Of a DNA stretch of 64,000 nucleotides, positions 49,713-59,057 are shown piece after piece. Location of the stretch: assembly GCF_017355835.1 (NCBI RefSeq), contig NZ_JAFEWF010000006.1, forward strand, positions 62,001 to 126,000, read 5' to 3'. The position numbers and the translations under genes were made by a program. The notes under the pieces were generated by a model, which ran no database searches, was not told the DNA's origin, and worked only from the letters and a program-made list of their open reading frames with translations. This DNA comes from Desertivirga brevis (lineage in GTDB: Bacteria; Bacteroidota; Bacteroidia; Sphingobacteriales; Sphingobacteriaceae). How positions within the stretch are numbered: the first letter of the stretch is position 1; each line of letters begins with the position of its first letter.

Positions 49713-52700
49713 TTAGGCGGGTCTGCCGGTATTGATCTTGATATATTCCGAAGGCGTAATTCCAAACTCTGCTTTGAAGCATTTCCTGAAATAATATACC
49801 TCAGAAAAGCCCACCATAAATGCAACTTCGCTCACGTTAAATTTCCGGTCCTTCAATAATTGCTTCGAGCGTTCCAGCCGCATCTCTTTGATCAGTTCAG
49901 CAATGCTTAATCCCGTTAGTGCTTTTATTTTCGCATACAGCTGGGTCCTACCCATTCCTGCCGCATTGCAAACATCTTCAACAGAGAGTTCACTGTTTTG
50001 CAGATGTTCTTCAATTAATTGCTTTACTTTCATCAGCAACTTCTCATCCGGTGAGGTGGGGATATTTATAGCAGGCTTTAGAGCGGCGGCTATGCGATAT
50101 TTTTCTTTTAGTTGATTCCTTGCAATCAACAGCGATTTAACTCTTGCACCAAGAAGGCCCAAACTAAACGGTTTGGTGATATAATCATCCGCCCCCAATT
50201 CAATACCTTCTATCTTATCCTCGAGCGGCGACTTTGCAGTTAACAGTACCACCGGGATATGAGCCAGTCTCGCGTCAGATTTTATTCTTTTACAAAATTC
50301 GAACCCGTCCATTTCCATCATCATAATATCAGATACAATAAGGTCGGGAAGCTCCTGATAAGCTAGTTTTAGTCCCTCAACGCCATTTTCAGCCTCTAGA
50401 ACCGAGTAGGCTGGTAGGAAAAACTCCTTCAGGTAGCTCCTCAGCTCAATATTATCCTCCACAAGAAGTATTGTAGGTAATAGTCCGTCAACCAGAGGAC
50501 AATCAGGTGTAATTTTCAACTGAGTTCTGATGCTCGCAGAAATACCAGGAAAGTTGGGCAGATCGATATCGTCCAGCAACAATTCATTTTGTTCTACTGT
50601 GTCTTCCGCACCTGTACCCAAGTTAACCGGCAGCTCTACCGTGAAACAAGTTTCACCGTAATTCTTATTTAACCTGCTACTGGCTGCCCGTATACTCCCT
50701 CCATGCAGTTCAACCAAACTTTTACTGTAGGCCAAGCCAAGTCCCGTTCCACCCTGCCTGTTTCCCGATGCTTGTCTGAAGGGCCTGAATATAAGTTCCA
50801 GTTCCTCTTCCGGAATACAGATACCATTATTTATCACTTTAATCACAGCGCAAGCAGGATGCCCATCTTTGTCCTGATCCAGCTCAAAGCTTATTCTGAT
50901 CGTACCCGAAACGGGAGTGAACCTTAATGCATTTGACAGAAGGTTGGAGATGATCTTTTCCAGCTTGTCTTCATCTACGGGGCAGGTGAATTGCCCTGGC
51001 TTATAGGATGAGATCAGTTTTACATTCTTAATATTGGCAAGAGGTTTAAAGGCCGAGACAACCCCAGTAAGGAAATGCACAAGATCCACTTTTTTCAGTT
51101 CCAGCTGGCTGCTTCCTGCTTCAAGCTTTCTAAAATCCAGCAGTTCGTTCACAAGTTTTAGCAGCCGGTCGCCACTGGCCTGCATGGTGGTCAATTGAGT
51201 ACGGATTATCCGGTTTTCACCCAATAAAGCAAGCAGGCGCTCTATTGGCGCAAGAATCAAGGTGAGTGGCGTTTTTATCTCATGAGATATATTCGTGAAA
51301 AATTCCAGTTTGTTCTGGTGCAGCTCGTTCTCCTTTTCGCGTATCAATACCTCATAAGCAAGTTTGGATTGTAAACGGGTAAACTTAGTAGCATAATAAT
51401 GATAGGTGAAAGCCCCTGCAACGACCAGAGATCCATATAGGAGATAAGCCCAGGTACTCGCCCAAAAAGGAGGTAGCACCTTGATATGAAGTGTGGCCGG
51501 TTTGGTGTTCCACACCCCGTCGCTGTTGGAAGAAATAACTTTAAATATATAGTTACCTGGTTCAAGGTTTGAGTAGGTTGCAATACGCCTGCTGGCATCC
51601 GTCTGCAGCCAGTCCTTATCAAACCCCTCCAGTTTAAAAGCGTATTTGTTCCCCTTTGGATTGGAATAATGCAAGCCAGAGAACTCAATCGCTATACTTT
51701 TATCACCCGAATTAAGCTCAATGTTCCTGGTAAGGTACAATGGCTTGAACAGAACAACGCGTCCATTTACCTTTTCATTTATACCCACCCGTTGATGCAG
51801 TATCTGAAGTTCTGTTAATACAGCTGCCGGAAGTGTTTTCTCCGGTAGAATACTATCAGGGTAGAACACATTAAATCCGTTGTTCCCCCCAAAGAAAAGC
51901 TTTCTCAACGACTCACTTTTGTAAACCGCCCCGTCGGAGAATTCATTACTCTGAAGGCCATCCTGTAAGGTGTAGTTCTGAACCTTGAAGTCTTTGGTGT
52001 TGAGCTTTGATATACCTTTTTTGTGACTGATCCACAGATTACCTTTTTCATCCTCTGTAATTGCAGCTATAGATGATCTCGGAAACCTTCCTGTCGACGA
52101 TAAATTGGTGAATTGGTTTTTACTTGGATCATAACGGTCCAAACCGTTCCCTGTGCCGATCCAAACAATGCCTTTTCTGTCTTCATAAATACTGAATATC
52201 CGGTTGTCGCTAAGGGAATTGGACTGGCGGTTGTGAAAAAAGTGCTTAACTGCAATATAGCCAGGCGCTTTATTAACCTGTTTCAGAACGGTAATGCCTC
52301 CTCTTAAGCCTCCATTGCCTTCAGCACCTATCCATACCTGGCCTTTACTATCCTGCATGATCACCCTCGAAAATTTATCAACCAGGCTTTCCGCAATATC
52401 CAGGTGAACAAGCTTATTTTTCAAATGATCAAACACATAAACTCCATTCCATGTCGCAAACCACATGTTTTTGTCCCTGTCTTCAGTAATTCCAAACACT
52501 GAGATTTCTTTCAAGCCATCAACACTGTAATCTCTGAAAGTATTAGTAGAAGGATCATAGCTGTTCAAGCCAGCCTTTGTTCCAATCCAGATCAGTCCCC
52601 TGCTGTCGCAGAAAATACTTCGTATCTGGTTATCGTTTATTGTTTTCCTGCCGTCTTTAACAATATGCCTGAATTGCTGCCCCTGCATAACAGTGACGCC

Positions 52701-53501
52701 CTTATCCCGTGTGCCTATCCATAGGTTGCCTGCTTTATCTTCGCAAATTGCCCTTACATTATTATCAATAATTGACCGTGTATTTAAAGGGTTATGGTAA
52801 TAATGCTCGAAGGGTTTTAAATTAAGATTAGCCTTGTTAATACCATTACTATAAGTGCCCGCCCAGAAAATGTTATGATCGTCTTTATAGATATCCGTGA
52901 CGTAAGAATCGCTGAGCGACCAGGGATTTTCTACACTCTGCTGATAAGCCGTTTTCTGCCTTGTATTAACATTCGTTTCGATAAGGGAATTTGTCCGGGT
53001 ATCAATATGCCACTTTACACCTTTGAATCCGATATTAACCGTTTCAACATGTCTTCTGCGCTCGGTAAGCTTTTCGAAAGCTAACGGAATCTTAGTTCTC
53101 GGAATCCTTTCAAAGTTGTCATGTTCATAGTTATACCTGCACAATTCATCATTATCGAAAGTGCGTATCCAGATGTTCTGGTCCTGATCCAGAACGATGT
53201 TGTGTATCCTGTTGTTGTTGATACTTTTATTGTCTCGCGGATCGTAGGTGTAGGTTTTGAACGAATACCCGTCATAACGGCAAAGACCATCCCAGGTACC
53301 AAACCACATAAAGCCGTATTTATCCTTAATAATTCCATGGATAGTGTTTTGGGCAAGACCATCCTGTGAACTGATATGTTCAAACTTCAAGTCTCTGCTC
53401 TGACAAAAGCTGCTTTTCGGAAATAGCACAAAAACGAACAGTAGAAAAGCAATAGATATTCCTTTACTTATATAATACATGAACGGCTTGAATGGCGACA
53501 A
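49713..53501 (-). CDS. Hybrid two-component regulator (HTCS)
   Basis: A 1262-residue one-protein sensor-regulator. After a signal/anchor (residues 9-33) come about 14 Reg_prop beta-propeller repeats (MWFGTWDGLCRYDG, NLWIGTRDKGV and so on), a Y_Y_Y domain (about 660-725 region with YAFKLEGFDKDW), a membrane segment (about 695-715), HisKA with His740 in FFTNISHEIKTPL, HATPase (GGTGLGLAYSKSLVELHGG), a receiver with Asp1058 in LIVSDIMMMEMDG and an AraC HTH (about 1160-1260). Such proteins switch polysaccharide utilisation genes on when their periplasmic propeller binds oligosaccharide. The neighbouring beta-helix and GH13 genes are likely targets. Confidence 0.95.
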   Translation of the reverse strand: MSPFKPFMYYISKGISIAFLLFVFVLFPKSSFCQSRDLKFEHISSQDGLAQNTIHGIIKDKYGFMWFGTWDGLCRYDGYSFKTYTYDPRDNKSINNNRIHNIVLDQDQNIWIRTFDNDELCRYNYEHDNFERIPRTKIPLAFEKLTERRRHVETVNIGFKGVKWHIDTRTNSLIETNVNTRQKTAYQQSVENPWSLSDSYVTDIYKDDHNIFWAGTYSNGINKANLNLKPFEHYYHNPLNTRSIIDNNVRAICEDKAGNLWIGTRDKGVTVMQGQQFRHIVKDGRKTINDNQIRSIFCDSRGLIWIGTKAGLNSYDPSTNTFRDYSVDGLKEISVFGITEDRDKNMWFATWNGVYVFDHLKNKLVHLDIAESLVDKFSRVIMQDSKGQVWIGAEGNGGLRGGITVLKQVNKAPGYIAVKHFFHNRQSNSLSDNRIFSIYEDRKGIVWIGTGNGLDRYDPSKNQFTNLSSTGRFPRSSIAAITEDEKGNLWISHKKGISKLNTKDFKVQNYTLQDGLQSNEFSDGAVYKSESLRKLFFGGNNGFNVFYPDSILPEKTLPAAVLTELQILHQRVGINEKVNGRVVLFKPLYLTRNIELNSGDKSIAIEFSGLHYSNPKGNKYAFKLEGFDKDWLQTDASRRIATYSNLEPGNYIFKVISSNSDGVWNTKPATLHIKVLPPFWASTWAYLLYGSLVVAGAFTYHYYATKFTRLQSKLAYEVLIREKENELHQNKLEFFTNISHEIKTPLTLILAPIERLLALLGENRIIRTQLTTMQASGDRLLKLVNELLDFRKLEAGSSQLELKKVDLVHFLTGVVSAFKPLANIKNVKLISSYKPGQFTCPVDEDKLEKIISNLLSNALRFTPVSGTIRISFELDQDKDGHPACAVIKVINNGICIPEEELELIFRPFRQASGNRQGGTGLGLAYSKSLVELHGGSIRAASSRLNKNYGETCFTVELPVNLGTGAEDTVEQNELLLDDIDLPNFPGISASIRTQLKITPDCPLVDGLLPTILLVEDNIELRSYLKEFFLPAYSVLEAENGVEGLKLAYQELPDLIVSDIMMMEMDGFEFCKRIKSDARLAHIPVVLLTAKSPLEDKIEGIELGADDYITKPFSLGLLGARVKSLLIARNQLKEKYRIAAALKPAINIPTSPDEKLLMKVKQLIEEHLQNSELSVEDVCNAAGMGRTQLYAKIKALTGLSIAELIKEMRLERSKQLLKDRKFNVSEVAFMVGFSEVYYFRKCFKAEFGITPSEYIKINTGRPA

Positions 53502-53762
53502 ACTTGTTCCCCGAATTCACCATAGGAAGATGCTTTTTGGGGATGGTTAGCTTATATCTTGGTTTATGTAAATCTAAAAAAATCCTTCAGGTCTTAATAA
53601 AATTTTAATTCTTTCTTATGATGAATATTAAAATTCATACGCTGAGGTCAATTGACTGGCGCAGATCCAAACAATTTACCTACCAAATTTCTTTTCCCTC
53701 ATAAGTATAAATACTTAAAAGAACCCGGCTCGTACGGAATTTACAAATAACAGTCACAACAC

Positions 53763-55394
53763 ATGCTCGAACTCCTTTGGTATAAGAACGCAGTAATTTA
53801 CAGTCTCGACCTGGAAACCTTCCGCGATGGTAACGGGGATGGCACAGGCGATTTTGAAGGATTATGTAACAAACTGGATTACCTCCATGCCCTTGGTGTA
53901 GATACCATTTGGCTGGCTCCCTTCCAGATCACTCCCAATAAAGATAATGGTTACGATATCGCAGATTTCTACGGCGTCGATCCAAGGCACGGCTCCAGTG
54001 GCGATTTTGTCAACTTCATGCACAAAGCAAACCAGCTGGGATTAAGGGTGATCATCGATCTGGTAGTTAACCATACTTCCGATCAGCATCCCTGGTTTAT
54101 AGAAGCGCGTTCCTCCAAAGACAATCCTAAGAGAGATTGGTATGTTTGGTCGGATGAAAGGCCGTCCGACTGGGATGAGGGTATGGTATTCCCTGGAGTT
54201 CAAAAGGCAACATGGACACTCGACAAGAAGTCCAAATCGTACTACTTCCACCGTTTCTACGAATACATGCCTGACTTAAACACGGATAATCCCAAGGTAC
54301 GCGACGAGATCCTGAAGATAATGGGTTATTGGTTGCAGCTGGGTGTATCCGGATTTCGTATGGATGCGGTTCCCTTTGTGCTCGAATCTCCTGTACCAGG
54401 CGCCAAGGAATCGGTAATGCACTTCGAGTACTTAAAAGAAATGAGGGCTTTCCTTCAATGGAGTAAGGGGGATGCGGTGCTGCTGGGCGAAGCCAACGTT
54501 CTACCTGAAGAGAGCAAGAATTATTTTGGTGAAGCCGGAGATGGTATTCACCTCATGTTCAATTTCTTTGTGAATCAATACACCTTCTATGCTTTAGCTA
54601 CCGGCGATACCAAACCTCTTGTAGACGCACTGTTAGCAACCAAAGAGATCTATCCGAAGAGCCAATGGGCTTACTTCCTCAGGAACCATGACGAGCTGGA
54701 CCTCGGCCGCTTAACTGATGAGGAAAGGCAGAAAGTATTCGAACGCTTCGGTCCCGAGGAGGACATGCAGGTATACGAACGCGGGATAAGGAGACGTTTG
54801 GCCACCATGCTTGGAAACAGGCCCCAGATAGAGCTAGCATACAGCCTTATGTTTGCCCTTCCAGGCACTCCAGTGATCCGCTACGGCGATGAGATAGGTA
54901 TGGGCGACGATCTCAACCTGAACGAACGCGACGCAGTAAGAACACCAATGCAGTGGACCAGTGATAAAAATGCCGGTTTCTCTACTGCAGATAAGCTGGT
55001 TCATCCTGTGATAGAAGAGGGAGTGTATTCGTACAGCCACATTAACGTAGAAAACCAGCGGCGCGATCCCGGTTCACTTCTAAACTGGACCACCGCACTT
55101 ATCCGGGTAAGAAAGGAATGCCCCGAAATTGGCACCGGCGACTGGCAAATCCTCGACACCGGTCTCAACTCCGTCCTCGGAATGAGCTACCAATGGAAAG
55201 AAAGGAAGCTCTTCACCTGGCACAACTTCAATGAGAAACCACAGGAAATAGTCATCACCGCAAAAGAAGCCGGCAGCACCCGCCTCATCGACGTCTTCCA
55301 CAATATCGAAAGTGTCGCTGATGCCAAAGGGAATCATACCATATTGCTGGAAGCGTTTGGGTATAGGTGGTTTAGGAGAGGGGAGGGGATTTAA
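53763..55394 (+). CDS. GH13 alpha-amylase family enzyme (trehalose synthase-like)
   Basis: A 543-residue TIM-barrel glycoside hydrolase. Catalytic residues are Asp201 in GFRMDAVP, Glu243 in VLLGEAN and Asp310 in FLRNHDEL, with VVNHTSDQHPWF and WLAPFQITPNKDNGYDIADFYGVDP. The pattern fits TreS/oligo-1,6-glucosidase-like members; maltose-to-trehalose activity is the best guess. No signal peptide, so cytosolic. It is divergent from the hybrid regulator with 260 bases between, consistent with regulation by it. Confidence 0.9.
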   Translation: MLELLWYKNAVIYSLDLETFRDGNGDGTGDFEGLCNKLDYLHALGVDTIWLAPFQITPNKDNGYDIADFYGVDPRHGSSGDFVNFMHKANQLGLRVIIDLVVNHTSDQHPWFIEARSSKDNPKRDWYVWSDERPSDWDEGMVFPGVQKATWTLDKKSKSYYFHRFYEYMPDLNTDNPKVRDEILKIMGYWLQLGVSGFRMDAVPFVLESPVPGAKESVMHFEYLKEMRAFLQWSKGDAVLLGEANVLPEESKNYFGEAGDGIHLMFNFFVNQYTFYALATGDTKPLVDALLATKEIYPKSQWAYFLRNHDELDLGRLTDEERQKVFERFGPEEDMQVYERGIRRRLATMLGNRPQIELAYSLMFALPGTPVIRYGDEIGMGDDLNLNERDAVRTPMQWTSDKNAGFSTADKLVHPVIEEGVYSYSHINVENQRRDPGSLLNWTTALIRVRKECPEIGTGDWQILDTGLNSVLGMSYQWKERKLFTWHNFNEKPQEIVITAKEAGSTRLIDVFHNIESVADAKGNHTILLEAFGYRWFRRGEGI

Positions 55395-55466
55395 AATCTA
55401 ATTTCATTTATGTTGTGTAAATGTATCTCAGTACTTAATAACTTCTCAAGATGCTCTTAACTCTTT

Positions 55467-55580
55467 TTTCTTTTACTTTTCTCTTGATAGAAAAGTAACA
55501 AAAGATCAAGAAAAGAACGAAGCTTCAGCCCACTAGGCCCATTCTGGCCCGCCGTTCTTTTCGGGCCACCGCGCAGTACT
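55467..55580. repeat. Left arm of a large inverted repeat
   Basis: 114 bases that match the complement of 55978-56090 at roughly 80-85 percent, with blocks of near identity (GATCAAGAAAAGAACGAAGC; GCCCGCCGTTCTTTTCGGGC region). It begins with AT-rich TTTCTTGAT-like words and ends GC-rich. With the right arm it bounds a ~620-base element. Confidence 0.85.
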
Positions 55581-55977
55581 TCGATCAGCTGCAGATCAAC
55601 TCACAAGTTAGAACCCTGACTATCTTCTTCTTGTGAAATGGAGGGAAGAACTCTGGAGATCACTACAACCAGTGATCAAAGCGATTGTGCTTTGGCTCAG
55701 AGTTCGGGAAAAAATTGCCTTGGCAACAGGACGAGAGCGGAGGGAAGGTGTCTTAGCTGGTTTGCGAAGCGAAGGGCTTGTGCGAAACAGGGGCAAAGCA
55801 CCGTGTGGTTGACAAGACAATTTGTGCGAAGACATGCGCGAAAAGAACTCCTTGCCAAAGCACGAGCGCTTCGATTGGTCGCTGTTCTGGCCACTATCAT
55901 TCTGCCTCTCAAGGCAGAAAAGTATAAAGACAAAAACTCAAGGGATAAAAAGCATCAGTTGTTCAACAAGTGAGCAG
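55581..55977. other. Spacer of the large inverted repeat
   Basis: About 400 bases between arms. It has small overlapping open frames on both strands, rich in Arg/Ala, and short self-complementary words (GCGAAGCGAAGGGC ... GCGCGAAAAG), but no recognised protein. Probably non-coding or a structured RNA. Confidence 0.55.
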
Positions 55978-56090
55978 AGTACGGCGCGGTGGCCCGAAAA
56001 GAACGGCGGGCCCGGGTTAGCCTTGCGGGATGAAGCTTCGTTCTTTTCTTGATTTTTGCTTACTTTTTATCAAGAAAAAGTAAGAAGAAA
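55978..56090. repeat. Right arm of a large inverted repeat
   Basis: Complement of the left arm 55467-55580. The two arms can form a long imperfect stem. No terminal short direct repeats of a transposon kind were recognised. Confidence 0.85.
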
Positions 56091-56170
56091 GAAAGTGAAA
56101 AGCAGAATGGGAAGTTATTAAATACTGAAGTTGGCTAAACAAAGAAATATTGAACTAAAATAGAATAAAC

Positions 56171-56200
56171 AAAAAAGGCCATCCCTTACAGACAGCCTTT
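56171..56200 (-). terminator. Terminator of the trp operon
   Basis: AAAGGC and GCCTTT at 56174-56179 and 56195-56200 with a 15-base loop, followed on the minus strand by a U-run. It lies 24 bases past the trpA stop. Confidence 0.75.
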
Positions 56201-56223
56201 CAAAAAATAACATTAATAACTTG

Positions 56224-57009
56224 TTAGGCCACTACCTCTTTCCCTTTCAAAGCAGCAACAAATTCCCCGATCTTTTCCATATAGCCCTCTTCACCAAGCA
56301 ATTTCACAAAAGCACTACCAACAATAGCGCCTTTGGCGTACTGACTTGCTTTGCTGAAGCTCTTATTGTCGGAGATACCGAAACCAACCATCGTAGGGTT
56401 CTTCAATCCCATAGAAGCGATGCGGGCGAAGTAACCTTCCACATCAGTATTTACATTAAGGTTCTTACCGGTAGTAGAGGATGAAGAGAGCAGGTAAATA
56501 AAACCATTGCTCAGCTCATCGATCTTGCGGATGCGGGCCTCTGAAGTAGTAGGAGTGATCAGGAAGATATTGCTTAATTTATGTTGCTCGAAGCAATCTT
56601 TATAAAGCTCTTCATACTCATACATCGGCAGATCGGGAACGATAACTCCGTCAACACCTACTTCCTCGCATGATTTGCAAAAGTTTGCAACACCGTATTG
56701 AAGCACAGGGTTTACATAGCCCATTAGTAACACAGGGATAGAAACACGCTTCCTCAGGTCCTTAAGCTGTTCGAATAACACCTTTACAGTCATACCATTT
56801 TCGATGGCACGTAAAGAGCTGTTCTGAATAACCGGACCATCAGCCAATGGATCAGAATAAGGCACACCGATCTCCAGGAAATCAGCACCAGCCTTCTCCA
56901 AAGCCTCCGCAATGTCAAGCGTGCTGTTCAGGTTAGGATACCCAGCAGTAAAATATATAGAAAGCAGATTTCCTTCTTTCTCTTTAAAAAGTTGATTGAT
57001 TCTATTCAT
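56224..57009 (-). CDS. trpA: Tryptophan synthase alpha subunit
   Basis: Cleaves indole-3-glycerol phosphate to indole, passed by tunnel to TrpB. 261 residues; catalytic Glu46 and Asp57 in DFLEIGVPYSDPLADGP. LLSIYFTAGYPN, GVIVPDLPMYEYEEL and VGFGISDNKSFS are conserved. It is the last gene of the operon, separated from trpB by a 199-base gap filled by tandem repeat, unlike the close spacing of trpD and trpF. Confidence 0.95.
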   Translation of the reverse strand: MNRINQLFKEKEGNLLSIYFTAGYPNLNSTLDIAEALEKAGADFLEIGVPYSDPLADGPVIQNSSLRAIENGMTVKVLFEQLKDLRKRVSIPVLLMGYVNPVLQYGVANFCKSCEEVGVDGVIVPDLPMYEYEELYKDCFEQHKLSNIFLITPTTSEARIRKIDELSNGFIYLLSSSSTTGKNLNVNTDVEGYFARIASMGLKNPTMVGFGISDNKSFSKASQYAKGAIVGSAFVKLLGEEGYMEKIGEFVAALKGKEVVA

Positions 57010-57052
57010 TTGATAATCATAATAATTATTGCAGTGTCCGGCTTTAAGTTCT

Positions 57053-57192
57053 CTGCTTTATGCTCTCTGCTTTATGCTCTTTGCTTTATGCTTTCTGCTT
57101 TATGCTCTCTGCTTTATGCTCTCTGCTTTATGCTCTCTGCTTTATGCTCTCTGCTTTATGCTCTCTGCTTCAAGCTTTCTGCTTTATCCTCT
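57053..57192. repeat. 14-bp tandem repeat (ten copies) between trpB and trpA
   Basis: CTGCTTTATGCTCT repeated ten times with few changes, plus a degenerate copy upstream. It lies wholly in the trpB-trpA gap; the period of 14 keeps any single frame from being stable when copies are lost. Not CRISPR: there are no spacers. Confidence 0.95.
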
Positions 57193-57208
57193 CTGCTCTC
57201 TGCTTCTT

Positions 57209-58387
57209 TTACAAATCAAAATATTTCATATACGTACTCAGGTCCTTGTCGCCGCGACCAGATAAACAAACCACCACACTCTCTCCATTAAACTTCATCT
57301 TGTCTAACTGGGCAAGGGCATGGGAGCTTTCAATCGCAGGAATGATACCTTCCAGGCGTGCCAGTTGATATCCAGCTTGCATAGCCTCGTCGTCTGTGAT
57401 GCTTACATAAACACCGCGACCAGAAACATGTAAATGAGCATGCTGAGGACCAATACCAGGATAATCCAATCCTGCAGAGATAGAGTAAGGTTCAACCACT
57501 TGTCCGTCTGCTGTTTGCATTACCAAAGAACGGCTTCCATGCAGTACCCCGTCTTTACCAAGGGCAGTAGTAGCTGCAGATTCTCCTGTATCCACACCTT
57601 TACCAGCCGCTTCAGCAGCGATCAACGTCACATTTGGCTCATCAAGGAAATGGTAGAACATCCCGGCAGCATTACTTCCGCCTCCTACACAGGCAAGCAC
57701 ATAGTCAGGAGTTTCCTTGCCGGTCTTCTCCTTCAATTGCCATCTGGTTTCCTCGGAAATGATGGCTTGAAAGCGGGCAACCATATCAGGGTAAGGATGC
57801 GGTCCAACCACCGAGCCGATAATATAATGCGTATCAACAGGATTATTGATCCAGTCGCGTAAAGCCTCATTTGTAGCGTCTTTCAAAGTCTGACTACCCG
57901 AAGTTGCAGGGATCACCGTAGCTCCCATCATCTTCATACGCGCCACATTAGGTGCCTGGCGTTCGATATCTACAGCCCCCATGTACACCACACATTCAAT
58001 ACCTTTCAAGGCACAAACAGTAGCCGTAGCTACGCCATGCTGACCAGCACCTGTCTCCGCAATGATCCTTTTTTTACCCAGGCGCTGAGCAAGTAAGATC
58101 TGCCCGATCGTGTTATTGATCTTGTGCGCACCGGTATGGTTAAGGTCTTCTCTTTTCAGATAGATCTTCGCGTTGTACTTTTCAGAAAGTCGTTCAGCGA
58201 GGTATAAAGGAGAGGGGCGACCTACATAATCCTTCAGCAAGCTGTTAAACTCGGCTACGAAGGCTGGGTCATGCATGATCTCCAGGTATTGTGCTTGTAG
58301 TTCTTCTACGTTCGGATACAGCATTTCAGGAACATAAGCTCCTCCAAAATTTCCGTAGTATCCTCTTTCGTTTACGTGATAGCTCAT
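57209..58387 (-). CDS. trpB: Tryptophan synthase beta subunit
   Basis: PLP enzyme joining indole and serine. 392 residues; PLP-lysine is Lys89 in [43 protein letters not shown] and [16 protein letters not shown] are conserved. 16 bases after trpF; the repeat-filled gap to trpA follows. Confidence 0.97.
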   Translation of the reverse strand: MSYHVNERGYYGNFGGAYVPEMLYPNVEELQAQYLEIMHDPAFVAEFNSLLKDYVGRPSPLYLAERLSEKYNAKIYLKREDLNHTGAHKINNTIGQILLAQRLGKKRIIAETGAGQHGVATATVCALKGIECVVYMGAVDIERQAPNVARMKMMGATVIPATSGSQTLKDATNEALRDWINNPVDTHYIIGSVVGPHPYPDMVARFQAIISEETRWQLKEKTGKETPDYVLACVGGGSNAAGMFYHFLDEPNVTLIAAEAAGKGVDTGESAATTALGKDGVLHGSRSLVMQTADGQVVEPYSISAGLDYPGIGPQHAHLHVSGRGVYVSITDDEAMQAGYQLARLEGIIPAIESSHALAQLDKMKFNGESVVVCLSGRGDKDLSTYMKYFDL

Positions 58388-58403
58388 AGTCTTTATTTTT
58401 CAA

Positions 58404-59051
58404 TCAGGCAGGGATCTCTTTTATTCGGTTAAATACCGGCCTTAATTTATCGATGTCTTTTAATGCAGGTTCTAGTTCAAAGCGACTATTCAGGTCGAAG
58501 GCATAAAAACGCGTATCTTCCAGTTTTAGCGCCTCCTCAATATTATCAGCATCCAAACCTCCGCTAAGGAAATAAGGAGTGTTCAGTTTATAGCCTTTCA
58601 GCAGATCCCAGTTAAAGGTCTGGCCCGAACCCCCATGAAGTTTCGTCTTGGTGTCGAACAAGAAATAATCCACTAGTCCTTCATAGGCTTGCAGTATGCT
58701 AAAGTCGAACTCTTCATCCACTCCGAAAGCCTTGATGATCTCCAGTCCTGTAGCGGCAAGTTCCTTGCAAAGTTCCGGACTTTCAGCACCGTGCAGTTGC
58801 AGGGCATCCAAATCATATATCGCAATTTTAGCTAAGATATCCTCTTTCGAAGCATTAACAAAAACTCCGGTTATTTTTACCGTTTCCGGGATAGCTTCCA
58901 AAGTTCCCTCAGCAAGCTCGTCAACATATCGCTTGGAGGGTGGGTAGAATATTAAACCCATATAATCAGGTTGCAGATCCATCAGGTCCTGAATGTTCCT
59001 GAGGTCGCGCATACCGCATACTTTTATTTTAGGAGAGTGGGGAGCGTTCAT
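58404..59051 (-). CDS. trpF: Phosphoribosylanthranilate isomerase
   Basis: 215-residue TIM-barrel isomerase of the Trp pathway. KVCGMRDLRNIQDLMDLQPDYMGLIFYPPSKR is the typical N-terminus with the catalytic Cys, and VDYFLFDTKTKLHGGSGQTFNWDLL has the catalytic Asp; SGGLDADNIEEAL binds phosphate. Six bases after trpD. trpC, usually between trpD and trpF in this phylum, is absent, not fused. Confidence 0.94.
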   Translation of the reverse strand: MNAPHSPKIKVCGMRDLRNIQDLMDLQPDYMGLIFYPPSKRYVDELAEGTLEAIPETVKITGVFVNASKEDILAKIAIYDLDALQLHGAESPELCKELAATGLEIIKAFGVDEEFDFSILQAYEGLVDYFLFDTKTKLHGGSGQTFNWDLLKGYKLNTPYFLSGGLDADNIEEALKLEDTRFYAFDLNSRFELEPALKDIDKLRPVFNRIKEIPA

Positions 59052-59057
59052 AGATCT

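Noticed and set aside
55638..55973. 111-aa frame in the spacer of the large inverted repeat
   Set aside because: No recognisable domain, overlaps equally open minus frames, and lies inside a repeat element.
57053..57192. CRISPR array
   Set aside because: Direct tandem repetition without spacers and no cas genes in the window.
57029..57368. Three overlapping Leu/Ala/Cys-rich plus-strand frames
   Set aside because: They translate the 14-bp tandem repeat and antisense trpB; no composition or start supports a protein.
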